Shown here piece after piece: positions 36,636 through 45,338 of a stretch of DNA of 64,000 nucleotides. The stretch's first letter is position 1. Each line of letters starts with the position of its first letter. Below the pieces are notes generated by a model that was given only the letters and a program-made list of their open reading frames with translations, was not told the origin of the DNA and made no database searches. A program made the position numbers and the translations under genes. Source of the stretch: Scleromatobacter sp038243995 (GTDB lineage: Bacteria; Pseudomonadota; Gammaproteobacteria; Burkholderiales; Burkholderiaceae_C); NCBI GenBank assembly GCA_038243995.1, contig JBBRTV010000029.1, positions 6,831 through 70,830 on the forward strand. The letters are read 5' to 3'.

Positions 36636-37362
36636 CTCTTTGCTCCTTGTCCGGCTGCCTGGCGAACGTCCTGCCGCCGGCAACATGGGGGCCATGCTCC
36701 CCCAGGTGCGCGCCGCCGTATTGACTCCCCTCAAGGTCGGCGCGCGCGGACGGCGGAGGATGAACAGTACCGGCACGACAAGACACCGGCGGCCCCTTCA
36801 TGGTCACCGAGAGCGGACACGAGCGGACTGGCAACGCTGGCGGGCCTGGTGGCGTACTTCGGCAAGCACTGAGAGCAGGCGTGCGCAGGGGAGCGGCGCC
36901 CAGCGAACGAATGGGCGGACGCCGATGTCCGGGGCCATCCCGACGCGCGTCGGGCCGTACCCGGGGAACGACTCCCCAATTGGGGGGGTGGGGTATATAT
37001 CCAGCTACTGGATGGCATACTCCATGAGGTATTGAAAGCGCACCTCGCTCCGCCTCGCGCCGGGTCGGATTTCTGGAAGCGTGCCGACGCACATCGTCAT
37101 GCCGGGCGTGATTTTTCGGTGAGAGTCCTCCACCGGAGCCGCGGCACCCGTGACGCCGCTGGGGAATCCCCGCAAGCGCTGCACGCAGCGTGCCGCCATC
37201 GACCCACCTCGCTGGCGCGGGCGCCCGTCGCCCCTGCGTCCGGGCGCGCACCGCACGTCGTTCGCGCCGCCGACGGTGCACCGCCGGCAGGGCGAGCTGC
37301 CTGGAGACAGTGCCTTCCCGCCGACCCACATGAACAAGAAAACAACCTCAAGGAGCAAGACC
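36636..37362. other. Long intergenic region between fadD and the GNAT gene
   Basis: These 727 bases separate the divergent genes. They contain an FNR-type box (36721-36734), a perfect CCCCAATTGGGG palindrome (36974-36985), an AT-rich TATATAT stretch near 36993-37000, and the inverted repeat ATCCAG-CTA-CTGGAT just after it. No frame with both a ribosome-binding site and protein-like composition was found. The features fit a promoter and operator region, perhaps for the GNAT gene. Confidence 0.4.
36721..36734. promoter_or_regulatory. FNR/ANR-type box upstream of fadD
   Basis: TTGACTCCCCTCAA retains the TTGA and TCAA half-sites at the right spacing, 86 bases before the fadD start. No clear -10 was found at class II spacing. 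Confidence 0.4.
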
Positions 37363-37962
37363 ATGAACTGGAGCAACCTGAAGGACCTGGTCCTCGACAA
37401 CGACCGCGTCAGCCTGCGCCGGGTGCGCCTCGCCGATCGCGCGGATTTCGCGCGCATCGCCTTCGACCCGGCCATCTGGCGGCACTTCGTCCCCCAGGTC
37501 ACCACGGCGGCGGAGCTCGACAAGTTCGTGGAGCAAGCCGTGCAGGACACCCTGAACGGCACGCGCATCGTCTTCGCGATCGTCGACCGCGCGACCGGGC
37601 GCATCGTCGGCAGCTCCGCCTTCGGCAACCTCTCTCCGGCCGAGCGCCGGCTCGAGATCGGGTGGTCCTGGCTGGGGGAGGAGGCGCGCCGCACGGGCAT
37701 CAACCGCGCCGCCAAGTTCGCTCTCCTGCAACACGCGTTCGAAGTACTCGAGTGCGAGCGCGTCGAGTTCAAGACCGACGTACTGAACGCACCGGCGCGC
37801 ATGGGCCTCGCGGGCATCGGTGCGACCGCGGAGGGCGTCCTGCGCAGCTTCAATATCATGCCGGGTGGTCGGCGTCGCGATCTCATCTACTACAGCATCC
37901 TGCGTCACGAATGGCCGCAGGTTTCTGCGTCGCGCTTCGCCGCCCGCGCACGCCGCGCCTGA
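37363..37962 (+). CDS. GNAT-family N-acetyltransferase (RimJ/RimL type)
   Basis: A 199-residue protein starting MNWSNLKDLVLD, with AAGGAG 8 bases upstream. It has the RimJ/RimL layout: VSLRRVRLADRADF at the start, a FAIVDRATGRIVGSSAFGN beta strand, RLEIGWSWLG, and the acetyl-CoA loop EEARRTGINRAAKFALLQHAF, then ERVEFKTDVLNAPA. The loop reads RRTGIN rather than the common RxxGxG/A, which is normal for this subgroup. The substrate could be a protein N terminus or a small amine. Confidence 0.88.
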   Translation: MNWSNLKDLVLDNDRVSLRRVRLADRADFARIAFDPAIWRHFVPQVTTAAELDKFVEQAVQDTLNGTRIVFAIVDRATGRIVGSSAFGNLSPAERRLEIGWSWLGEEARRTGINRAAKFALLQHAFEVLECERVEFKTDVLNAPARMGLAGIGATAEGVLRSFNIMPGGRRRDLIYYSILRHEWPQVSASRFAARARRA

Positions 37963-38038
37963 ATCCCGCGTCGACTGGGCTGCACGTGAAGCACAAAGCT
38001 GGGCGGGCTGCCGTTCTTCTCGGCAGTACCGCTCGAAT

Positions 38039-39166
38039 TCAGGGGAAACAATGCAACGGGAGAGCAATCGTGAAGACGCATCCTGTTCCAGGGACATCTC
38101 GAACAGACAGCGTGCCGAAGTCTGCCTCGACGCTGTGCCGGGCGATGGCCAGCCCGAGACCCAGCCCCGTCCTGTCGGCATTGCGTTGGGTGAATGGCGT
38201 GAACATCGATTCTGCCGTTCCATGTGGCAGCCCGCCGCAATGGTCGTGCACCTCGATGAGTGCCTTGCCGTCGACGACGAGCGCCTGAAGCGTGATTTGC
38301 GTGTGCGAGTGCGTGAACTTGAAGGCGTTCTGCAGAAGGTTGGCCAGGGCCGCATGAAGCATGGGTCGGTTGCCCCGGACGGACATGCCCTGCGGTACCT
38401 CGCGCACCAATAGTCCACACCCCGCCGCGTCGGCTTCCAGGCGTGCAGCGGTCGCGGCATCTTCGATGAACGACGCGACTGAAAAGACCCGTCGCTCCGC
38501 CAGCGTCCCCTGGCGCACCTCGTTCACTGCGCGGTCGATGAGGAGGCCCAGGGAGGCAAGGCTGCGTTTCAGAACCGCGCCGGTCGCGCCGGACAGGTGC
38601 ATGTTTCCGAACTCCAGCGCGCTGACTGCGACGCTGGCCGTCGACAGCGCGTTCCGGAGTTCATGCACCAGGAAGCCGACGCGTTCCCTGGCTTCGTTCG
38701 TGTGGCTCGTCAATACGCGCGCGTCGCGCTGGGAGCTGAACTCCTGGACCGCGTCCGCGATGGCGTTGTCGAGGCATCGATTCAGGGTGCGGAACTCATC
38801 GACCGCAAAGGGGGCGTCACGCTCGAACGCCAGGTCCGTGATGGCCTGGCAGAGGTCTCCATAGTCATGGACGACCTGGTCGACCGAATATCCCAAGCCC
38901 AGGAGACTTGCACCATGTGCAGCGGCACTGAAGCCGATCTCGGAGAGCTCCAGCGTGTCTCCGCCCGAGGCTCCGGAGATACCGACGCTCTCCTCGAGTT
39001 CGCCGGCATCCTCTGCCTGCAAGGTTCGAATCAGCTGATCCAGGAACATTGGAATGCCGTTCGAAAGCTGGCCTTCGCTCGCGGCCCGTCTGGGTCTTGC
39101 GGCGACCTTCGCCTTGCACCGCTCGATCAGCTCGGCGCGGTTGTTGGCAAGAAATGCGTGCATCAT
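38039..39166 (-). CDS. Sensor histidine kinase with RsbRD-type N-terminal domain
   Basis: A 375-residue soluble kinase. Residues 1-150 form a globin-like RsbRD_N domain (LANNRAELIERCKAKVAARP, GYSVDQVVHDYGDLCQAITDLA). The kinase part has H-box LVHELRNALSTAS, N-box LANLLQNAFKFT, a shortened G1 (HDHCGGLP) and GLGLGLAIARHSVEADFG. The first codons are GTG-ATG-ATG; the second was taken as start because AGGA is 7 bases before it. RsbRD domains act in sensing, and no response regulator is adjacent. Confidence 0.88.
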   Translation of the reverse strand: MMHAFLANNRAELIERCKAKVAARPRRAASEGQLSNGIPMFLDQLIRTLQAEDAGELEESVGISGASGGDTLELSEIGFSAAAHGASLLGLGYSVDQVVHDYGDLCQAITDLAFERDAPFAVDEFRTLNRCLDNAIADAVQEFSSQRDARVLTSHTNEARERVGFLVHELRNALSTASVAVSALEFGNMHLSGATGAVLKRSLASLGLLIDRAVNEVRQGTLAERRVFSVASFIEDAATAARLEADAAGCGLLVREVPQGMSVRGNRPMLHAALANLLQNAFKFTHSHTQITLQALVVDGKALIEVHDHCGGLPHGTAESMFTPFTQRNADRTGLGLGLAIARHSVEADFGTLSVRDVPGTGCVFTIALPLHCFP

Positions 39167-39336
39167 CACCAGTTCCTGTCGAGTTCACCGCCTGCTCATC
39201 GAACGACGGAGGCGCGACACACACAGAGGGGTAAGGACACGCTATCTCCTTGCGGCTGCCACGTCGGTTCGGTGCCGCACATAGGCGACCGCCGCTTGCT
39301 CGGCTGCAGGGCGTACGTGGAGAGCAGCCATGCGCA

Positions 39337-40197
39337 TCAGGCCTTGCCGAGACGGCGGTACGCGCTGAACTGCCTCAGGGCGCCCTGGCCGTCGCCCAAC
39401 TTCTCGAGCAGGCAGCCCGCGTTGTAGTGGGCGTCGAGAAGCCTCGGGTCGAGCTCCAGTGCCTTGCCGTAGCTGGCCAGGGCTTCGTCGTTGCGCCCCA
39501 GGTCTTCGAGCGCGATCGCTTGGTTGAAATGGAGCAGCGGCAGGCAGACGCCCAGCTCGATGGCCTGTTCATGGACGGCCACCGCCTCGTCGCAACGTCC
39601 GGCCTCGCAAAGGATCGCACCGAGGTTCAGGTGCGCCTGGGCATGCCCCGGGTCCAGCTCGATCGCCTGCCGGTAGGCCCGTTCCGCCCGCCCGACGTCA
39701 ATGGCCTCGGCGTCCTGGCCGCGCCGGAACCAGGCATCGGCATCTGCATCATCGGCATCGTCGTCGGCGCTTGCAGGCTGCGGCATCGCCGCGCGCTGCA
39801 GGAATGCCACTGCGCCGCCCGACGGGGCGACCTCGAAGTCCAGCAACACCTGGCCGGTGTCCGGGTTCCAGGGGCCCGATCGGTCATGCACCGCCACCTC
39901 GGCGCCGACGGCAGTGATGCGCAAGCCAGTCAGCGGCAACTCATCCGGCAGCGTTGCCGAGAGCTTGGCCAGCGCTCGGAGAATCTTGCGCGGCGGGATG
40001 TCTGCCCGCTGCAATGCGTATGCCGTGCGCAGGAGGAGGAGGTCTTGAAACGAGAAGCGCTGCTCGTTCCTGGGCCCTCGTGCCGGCGAAACGAAGCCAG
40101 CCGAAACCAGACCCGAGACAATCGTCCGGGATAGCCCGAGCATCTCCTGGACGCGCTTCAACGTGAAAGGCGATGCGGTGGGCAGCGCCACGGTCAT
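39337..40197 (-). CDS. MerR-type DNA-binding protein fused to TPR repeats
   Basis: A 286-residue protein. Residues about 10-75 are a MerR-like winged helix (FTLKRVQEMLGLSRTIVSGLVSAGFV, RFSFQDLLLLRTAYALQ), then a small beta domain and an acidic linker of alternating Asp and Ala, and residues about 155-286 are tetratricopeptide repeats (AERAYRQAIELDPGHAQAHLNLGAIL, ALASYGKALELDPRLLDAHYNAGCLL). Its ATG lies inside the last codons of ku (ATGA overlap), so the two are co-translated. The operon structure suggests a regulator or scaffold for Ku-dependent end joining, which is an inference. Confidence 0.88.
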   Translation of the reverse strand: MTVALPTASPFTLKRVQEMLGLSRTIVSGLVSAGFVSPARGPRNEQRFSFQDLLLLRTAYALQRADIPPRKILRALAKLSATLPDELPLTGLRITAVGAEVAVHDRSGPWNPDTGQVLLDFEVAPSGGAVAFLQRAAMPQPASADDDADDADADAWFRRGQDAEAIDVGRAERAYRQAIELDPGHAQAHLNLGAILCEAGRCDEAVAVHEQAIELGVCLPLLHFNQAIALEDLGRNDEALASYGKALELDPRLLDAHYNAGCLLEKLGDGQGALRQFSAYRRLGKA

Positions 40198-41141
40198 TTC
40201 TTGACGCGTCCTCGCGCTGCGACCGGCGCCGGCGCAGCGACGGGATCGGCCGCCTTGGGAGCGCGCTTGACCGGCTTGCGCACCTTGGCTTCGCCAATCG
40301 CCGTGACGTTGTTCGCAGGCGCCTTGGCAGGAGCTTTCACAGGTGCAGGCACAGGCTTGGCCTTGCGACCGCCCAGGCTTGCCTTGAGCGCGTCCATCAG
40401 GTCGATGACCTGGCCGCCGGCCGTGGCATCCTCGCCGCGCGCAGAGGCCACGACTTGCTTGCCGGCGATCTTCGCGTCGATGGCGGCAAGCACCCGGGCC
40501 TTCTCCTCGTCCTTGAACGCCGTCGGGTCGTAGGACTCCGCGGAACCTTGATTGATGAGCTGGAGCGCGAGTTGCAGCTCGGCGGACGAGACGGGCGCCG
40601 GCTCGATGTCGAGGTCCTTGAGAGAACGTACTTCCTCCGCGTAGAGGAGTTGCTGCAGTACCAGGCCGTCCTCTGTCGCGCGAATCTGGACGACATATTG
40701 CTTGGACTTCCAGGACCACTTCGCGAGCGCGCATTTGCCGCTGGCCCGCAGCGCCTCCTGGAGCAGGTGGTAGGGCTTGCCGCCGCGCTTGTCGGGGGCC
40801 AGCAGGTAGGCCTTGTCGTAAAAGAGAGGGTCGACGGACTTCTCGGGAATGAACGCGACAATGTCGATGTCCGGGTTGGCGCCTTCCTCGAGTGCCTTCA
40901 GTTCTTCCGGGCTGAACATCACGAAGTGGTCTTTCTCGAACTCGTAGCCCTTCACCATGTCCGCCCGCGGGACGACTTTGTCGTCGCCTTCGGCCACGTA
41001 CTGCTGTCGCAGGCGGGAGCCGTCCTTGCGCAACAGGTTGAACCGCACCGCTGCCGAGCTCTCCGTCGCGGAGTACAGCCTCACCGGGATGAAAACCAGC
41101 CCGAAGGAAATCGAGAGCGTAGCGATCGAACGGGCTGCCAT
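40194..41141 (-). CDS. ku: Ku protein (non-homologous end joining)
   Basis: A 315-residue bacterial Ku homologue. It starts MAARSIATLSISFGLVFIPVRLYSAT, the family N terminus, and has the DNA-encircling core (RADMVKGYEFEKDHFVMFSPEEL, DPLFYDKAYLLAPDKRGGKPY). The C terminus (residues about 260-315) is a Lys/Ala/Pro-rich extension seen in many Ku proteins that recruits LigD or binds DNA. GGAGGCACCC precedes the ATG. Ku binds double-strand breaks; its usual partner ligD is not in this window. It is followed by a MerR-TPR gene in the same operon. Confidence 0.95.
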   Translation of the reverse strand: MAARSIATLSISFGLVFIPVRLYSATESSAAVRFNLLRKDGSRLRQQYVAEGDDKVVPRADMVKGYEFEKDHFVMFSPEELKALEEGANPDIDIVAFIPEKSVDPLFYDKAYLLAPDKRGGKPYHLLQEALRASGKCALAKWSWKSKQYVVQIRATEDGLVLQQLLYAEEVRSLKDLDIEPAPVSSAELQLALQLINQGSAESYDPTAFKDEEKARVLAAIDAKIAGKQVVASARGEDATAGGQVIDLMDALKASLGGRKAKPVPAPVKAPAKAPANNVTAIGEAKVRKPVKRAPKAADPVAAPAPVAARGRVKK

Positions 41142-41353
41142 GGGTGCCTCCAGATGCGCCGGCGACGTGCGGCCGCAGGTTCGAGGGCAAACGGGCGGCC
41201 GGCCGGAACCCGCGAGCTTGATACGAGCGGGGGCGGGATGCAAGAAGGCGAGGGCGGCGTGTCCCTAACTCGGCCCGCCGCCGGTCGCTCGGGCATGCTT
41301 CCTGCCGTCGCGAAGGTCGGCGCGACCTGCGCTGCTACCCGACAGGAGACGAC

Positions 41354-41539
41354 ATGCCAGACGACAGGGCCCGGACGGGCAGCCAGGAGCGAACTCATAT
41401 CGCACTCGGCGAGGACAACGAGGTACGAGACTCGTCGAAGAAGTTCCAGGTCACTGCGGATGAGCTGAAAGCAGCCGTCGAGGCATTCGGCAACAAGCCC
41501 TCGGACGTCGAGGCCCACCTGAAGTCCCAGCGCGGTTGA
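41354..41539 (+). CDS. Small DUF3606 protein
   Basis: A 61-residue protein with AGGAG 6 bases before the ATG. It starts MPDDRARTGSQERTHIAL and has the DUF3606 core (NEVRDSSKKFQVTADELKAAVEAFG). The family is of unknown function and frequent in stress-related loci of Burkholderiales and rhizobia. It is divergent from ku and shares its promoter region. Confidence 0.85.
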   Translation: MPDDRARTGSQERTHIALGEDNEVRDSSKKFQVTADELKAAVEAFGNKPSDVEAHLKSQRG

Positions 41540-41632
41540 TGTGCGAGTGGCGACCTGGAATGTCGATATCGTCGGGGAGCGTGTGCCCCAGTTGCTCGCG
41601 CTGGGCGAGACCAAGCCGGATCGGGCGTCCCG

Positions 41633-42940
41633 ATGAACAGCTACAAGAGATTTCGCGCGCTACCTCTCCGTCGGCAGGCATGGACTGCGGTGATATCGAT
41701 TGCCGCAACGCTGGCGCTCGTGCTCATCGCCGTGAACTTCATGAGCGGCGAGAAGAAGATCGAGCACCGGCTGGCGCGCGTGTACTCGGTGGACAGTCCA
41801 CAGTTCGCGCTGGAGCTGAGCGCAATGCTCGGGCCGCCCCTGGTAGGCGGCAACCGGGTCACGGCGCTGTTCAACGGCGACGACATCTTCCCGCCGATGC
41901 TGGACGCGATTCGCGCGGCCCGGGAAAGCATAGACTTCGAAAGCTATATCTACTGGTCGGGCCCCATCGGCAAGCAGTTCGCCGACGCGCTGGCCGAACG
42001 CGCCCGCAACGGGGTGCCGGTGCACGTGCTGCTGGATTGGGTGGGCAGCGCCAAGATGGAAGCGTCGCTCTTCGAGGAGATGAAACGCTCGGGCGTGCAG
42101 GTCTACCGCTACCACCCTCCCAGCTGGCACGACATCGGTCGACTGAACAATCGAACGCACCGCAAGGTGCTGGTCGTGGACGGCCGAATCGGTTTCACGG
42201 GAGGCGTGGGCATCGCCCCTGACTGGACGGGCCATGCACAGGACCCCGGGCACTGGCGCGACAGTCACTTCAAGGTCGAAGGGCCTGTCGTCAGCCAGAT
42301 GCAGGCGGTTTTCCTGGACAACTGGATAAAGGTCTCGGGCGAAGCGCTCCATGGCCCGTCGTACTTCCCGCAACTTGCCCCGGCGGGCCGGTCGCCGGCT
42401 CAGATGTTCAGCAGTTCGCCCACCGGCGGCAGCGAGAGCATGGAGTTGATGTACCTGATGTCGATCACGGCGGCCGCGAAATCCATAGACTTGTCGGCGG
42501 CGTATTTCGTCCCGGATGAGCTTTCTCGCAAAGCGCTTCTCGCGGCGCTCAAGCGCGGGGTGCGCCTGCGCATCATCGTTCCCGGCGAACACATCGACTC
42601 GGAGACCGTGCGCCTGGCATCCAAAGCGGAGTGGGGCGAGTTGCTCGCGGCGGGCGCAGGCATCTTCGAATTCGCACCGACGATGTTTCACTGCAAGGTC
42701 ATGATTGTCGACGGGCTGCTCGTCTCCGTCGGCTCGACGAATTTCGACAACCGGTCGATGCGGCTCAACGACGAGGCGACGCTCAACGTGCTCGATGCCG
42801 ATTTCGCACGCGAGCAAGCCACCGTCTTCGAAGCCGACCTGAAGCGGGCTATACCCTACACGCACGACCAGTGGGTGAACCGCCCGTGGACAGAGAAGGT
42901 CGGCGAGCAGGTCGTCCAGCTGTTCGGGTCGCAGCTCTGA
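41633..42940 (+). CDS. Cardiolipin synthase / phospholipase D family protein
   Basis: A 435-residue membrane-anchored enzyme with one N-terminal helix (AVISIAATLALVLIAVNFM) and two phospholipase D repeats. HKD motif 1 is HRKVLVVDG with His176; motif 2 is HCKVMIVDG with His353 followed by GSTNFDNRS. The layout (single helix, NRTHRK, WRDSHF) fits ClsB/ClsC-type synthases, which transfer phosphatidyl groups to make cardiolipin. A true assignment to one Cls class is not possible here. Confidence 0.9.
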   Translation: MNSYKRFRALPLRRQAWTAVISIAATLALVLIAVNFMSGEKKIEHRLARVYSVDSPQFALELSAMLGPPLVGGNRVTALFNGDDIFPPMLDAIRAARESIDFESYIYWSGPIGKQFADALAERARNGVPVHVLLDWVGSAKMEASLFEEMKRSGVQVYRYHPPSWHDIGRLNNRTHRKVLVVDGRIGFTGGVGIAPDWTGHAQDPGHWRDSHFKVEGPVVSQMQAVFLDNWIKVSGEALHGPSYFPQLAPAGRSPAQMFSSSPTGGSESMELMYLMSITAAAKSIDLSAAYFVPDELSRKALLAALKRGVRLRIIVPGEHIDSETVRLASKAEWGELLAAGAGIFEFAPTMFHCKVMIVDGLLVSVGSTNFDNRSMRLNDEATLNVLDADFAREQATVFEADLKRAIPYTHDQWVNRPWTEKVGEQVVQLFGSQL

Positions 42941-43593
42941 CTGGCGCTTGCCGAGCGCGAATGTGGCGCTACGTGCAGGAAGCCAGGGACAGTGCGCCGA
43001 ATGCCGCGCGCATCCAGCCCGTGGCCAAGGACACCATCGAGGTGCCACGCAGCCCGCGAGCAGCACTTTCGGGCCGGTCAACGGCGGCTCGATCAAGGGG
43101 GTTCAGCACTGCGCGTGACGGCGGAAATCGCCCTCGAGCTGGCGGATATACAGCGCATAATGTGCGTTATGTCAACTACAGTAAGCGGCCCCGGACTTGG
43201 GCTGCGCAGGAATTCCGTCCATTTTCTAAATTCTGTTCCTGGTTTTTTCTACATTTTGTTCCCGACCACAGTCCCGAATTTCTTGACTGCTGGCTGCCGG
43301 AAGCATTCCTACCCGCTCCAGCCGCGACCGCAGCCTTCATCGCCAACCTCACATCGACGCAGATGCAACGCATCGTCGACGACGATGTCCTCGGAGAGCC
43401 CCAGGTGGAGCCGATCCCGCGGGGTGTGGCCTCGGGTGGCGGCGCGAGCGCCCTCGCGGACATCCATATCGAATGGCTTGGGCCTGACGGCATCCCCGCC
43501 GCCGTCGATGTCGGCGAAGCCGGCGGTACCATTCCGAAGCGACGCTCCATCCGGCGCGCGACACCGCAGCCATCCCGGACCCCGAGAAATCCC
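42941..43593. other. Intergenic region holding the dif-like site and an AT-rich patch
   Basis: These 653 bases lie between the cardiolipin synthase and hotdog genes. They hold the dif-like site (43150-43177) and, at 43211-43260, a 50-base patch with only 15 G or C, far below the rest of the window. Open frames cross the region on both strands, including one in frame with the hotdog gene, but none has a ribosome-binding site or recognisable protein sequence. The patch could be a relic of an element that entered at the Xer site. Confidence 0.45.
43150..43177 (+). other. dif: dif-like XerC/XerD recombination site
   Basis: A 28-base site with an 11-base left arm ACAGCGCATAA, a 6-base centre TGTGCG and an 11-base right arm TTATGTCAACT. 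Against the E. coli dif site (from memory) the inner 8 bases of the XerC arm (GCGCATAA) and the inner 6 of the XerD arm (TTATGT) are identical, and the arms form the CATAA/TTATG inverted repeat. It sits in non-coding DNA. Orientation is XerC arm left. It could be the chromosomal dif or an attachment site used by an Xer-dependent element. Confidence 0.6.
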
Positions 43594-44088
43594 ATGAAAG
43601 CCTTCCAGGACTACTACACGGACAATGTCTCCCACTGCTATGGATGCGGATCGCTGAACGTCCATGGTCACCGGATCAAGACCTTCTGGGATGGTGACGA
43701 GACGGTCACCCGGTTCACGCCGAAGCCCTGGCATACGGCCGTTCCGGGCTATACCTACGGGGGCCTGATCGCCTCCTTGATCGATTGCCACAGCACGGGC
43801 ACGGCTGCTGCCGCGATGTATCGATCCGAAGGTCGGGCGATGGACACGCTGCCGCCGTTCCGCTTCGTCACGGGCTCCCTGCAGGTGAGCTATCTCAAGC
43901 CGACGCCCATCGGTGGCGAACTGGTAATCCGCGGCACGGTCAAGGAAATCAAGGGGCGCAAGGTGGTCGTCGAGACGACGGTACTGGCCGATGGCGTCGC
44001 CACCGCACGAGGAACGGTCGTCGCTGTGCAGATGCCGGAGGATTTCGGCCTGGACAGGCCCCGGGCCGCGGCCGAGCCCACCGCCTGA
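43594..44088 (+). CDS. PaaI-type hotdog thioesterase
   Basis: A 164-residue hotdog-fold protein starting MKAFQDYYTDNVSHCYGCG, with GAGAAA before the ATG. It has the central helix with YGGLIASLIDCHSTGTAAAA (the HGG-type active-site turn, here Y-G-G with Asp and His following) and FVTGSLQVSYLKPTPIGGELVIRG, the typical PaaI/YbgC strand. It would hydrolyse an acyl-CoA; the substrate is unknown. A Cys-rich N terminus (CYGCGSLN) is typical of this small subgroup. The stop codon overlaps the following broken lipoprotein frame. Confidence 0.86.
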   Translation: MKAFQDYYTDNVSHCYGCGSLNVHGHRIKTFWDGDETVTRFTPKPWHTAVPGYTYGGLIASLIDCHSTGTAAAAMYRSEGRAMDTLPPFRFVTGSLQVSYLKPTPIGGELVIRGTVKEIKGRKVVVETTVLADGVATARGTVVAVQMPEDFGLDRPRAAAEPTA

Positions 44089-44635
44089 TCGCCGCGCGCA
44101 CTCTGGCGCCGCTGCTGGCACTCGGCTGCCTCCAGTTCGCCGGGTGCGCCGGAAGGCCAGACGCGACGGCGGAGGTCGTCACGTTCGGCCGCGGTTCAAC
44201 GCGTACGTCGACTGCATGGCCGCGGCGCTCGTTGCCGACGGCCGCGCGGTACGCGACGCGAGCTTCGACGCAGGCCACGCCGGCGAACGCATCTACCGCG
44301 ACCTCGATCTCGCGAGCGTGCAGAGCTCGCTCGCACCGCGGCGGCCGTCCCTGCACTATCGACTGCAGGACTTCGAGTTCGAATCCGTGCAGATCGAACC
44401 GCTGTCGGTCGTCCAGCGGGGCAAGGACTTCACGTACACGTTCCGGGTATTGGCGCGCGGCGACTTCCGCCATGTCGGCAAGCTCGAACTGCTGGTGCGA
44501 TTCATCGATCGCGCGACGAACCAGGGCACCTACGACAAGCAGTGCCTGCTGGTGCTCGATACGACGCCGTCCTCCACGGCCGTGCGGGCCACCGATGCCA
44601 TCGACGTGCTCGCATCGGGTGCGGCGGTTCGTTGA
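44085..44635 (+). pseudogene. Frameshifted small lipoprotein gene
   Basis: From 44085 one frame reads RTLAPLLALGCLQFAGCAG, a lipoprotein signal with a clear lipobox FAGC, and then DATAEVVTFGR. At about 44190 the protein-like sequence moves to another frame: FNAYVDCMAAALVADGRAV and on to RDFTYTF-like beta strands (FTYTFRVLARGDFRHVGKLELLVRF), ending at 44635. Joined, they would make a lipoprotein of about 180 residues. No ATG or GTG with a ribosome-binding site begins the signal frame. It is either a decayed gene or a base error in the assembly. Confidence 0.6.
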
Positions 44636-44817
44636 CCTGCGACCAGGGTGCGCAGACGGCACCTGCGAGACGCCACGTGCAGATTTACGCCTGGACACCC
44701 TCTTCCGCGCCCACCATAGTCGTTTGCAGCGCGGCTCGAATCGAACCGCCAGTCGTCTCGTTCGGGTACCGGTCCAAGGGCATGGATTCGAGCAGTGTCA
44801 CCAATCGCGGAGCAATC

Positions 44818-45171
44818 ATGGATTTCAATGAAGCCATCAAGGCGCATTCGGAGTGGAAAACCAGGCTGCGCGGCGCAATATCCGCGCAGTCGACGCTGGA
44901 TGCAGGCGCCATTGCCAAGGATGACGCATGCATTCTCGGGAAATGGTTGCATGGAGAATCCAGCGGCAAATACGGCCAGTTGAAATCGCATGCGCACTGC
45001 GTTGTGAAGCATGCTGCTTTTCATTCAGCCGCAAGCAAAGTGGCGCACGACATCAACAACAAGCGGTTTGAAGAAGCCGCTGCAATGCTCGGTGCGGGCA
45101 CTTCTTACTCGACTGCCTCCAACGAAGTTGTCTTCGCCATCGCGGCGCTGAAGCGCGAAGCCAACTTGTAG
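44818..45171 (+). CDS. Stand-alone CZB (chemoreceptor zinc-binding) domain protein
   Basis: A 117-residue protein that consists of one CZB domain. The 3His/1Cys zinc ligands are visible as H10 (AHSEWK), C38 (DDACILGKWL), and H65 and H69 (VKHAAFH). GGAG precedes the ATG at 44818; an earlier in-frame ATG at 44782 lacks one. CZB domains usually sit at the C terminus of chemoreceptors or diguanylate cyclases (DgcZ), where zinc or hypochlorite changes activity. Here no partner domain is fused, so it may be a soluble zinc or oxidant sensor acting on a separate protein. Confidence 0.88.
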   Translation: MDFNEAIKAHSEWKTRLRGAISAQSTLDAGAIAKDDACILGKWLHGESSGKYGQLKSHAHCVVKHAAFHSAASKVAHDINNKRFEEAAAMLGAGTSYSTASNEVVFAIAALKREANL

Positions 45172-45338
45172 CCGAGGCGCGCAGCTCAAGTCACCTGTAC
45201 GGCCGGCGGCCTGCCCCGGTCTCGGGCGGGATCGCGGCCAACCCTGATCGGGGAATCCCACCCCCGGGGCATCCCTCGGGGGCCGACAATCGCGCGTCCC
45301 CCCCCCCGATCTACCAGACCCCAACCTGCGCGCAGCCC

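Noticed and set aside
36800..37027. Short open frame with MGGRRCPGPS-type sequence in the fadD/GNAT gap
   Set aside because: No ribosome-binding site and only biased Arg/Gly/Pro composition; treated as non-coding.
42992..43597. Open frames crossing the dif-like region, including one in frame with the hotdog gene
   Set aside because: They pass through the AT-rich patch with no start signal and no protein-like pattern; the hotdog family begins at 43594.
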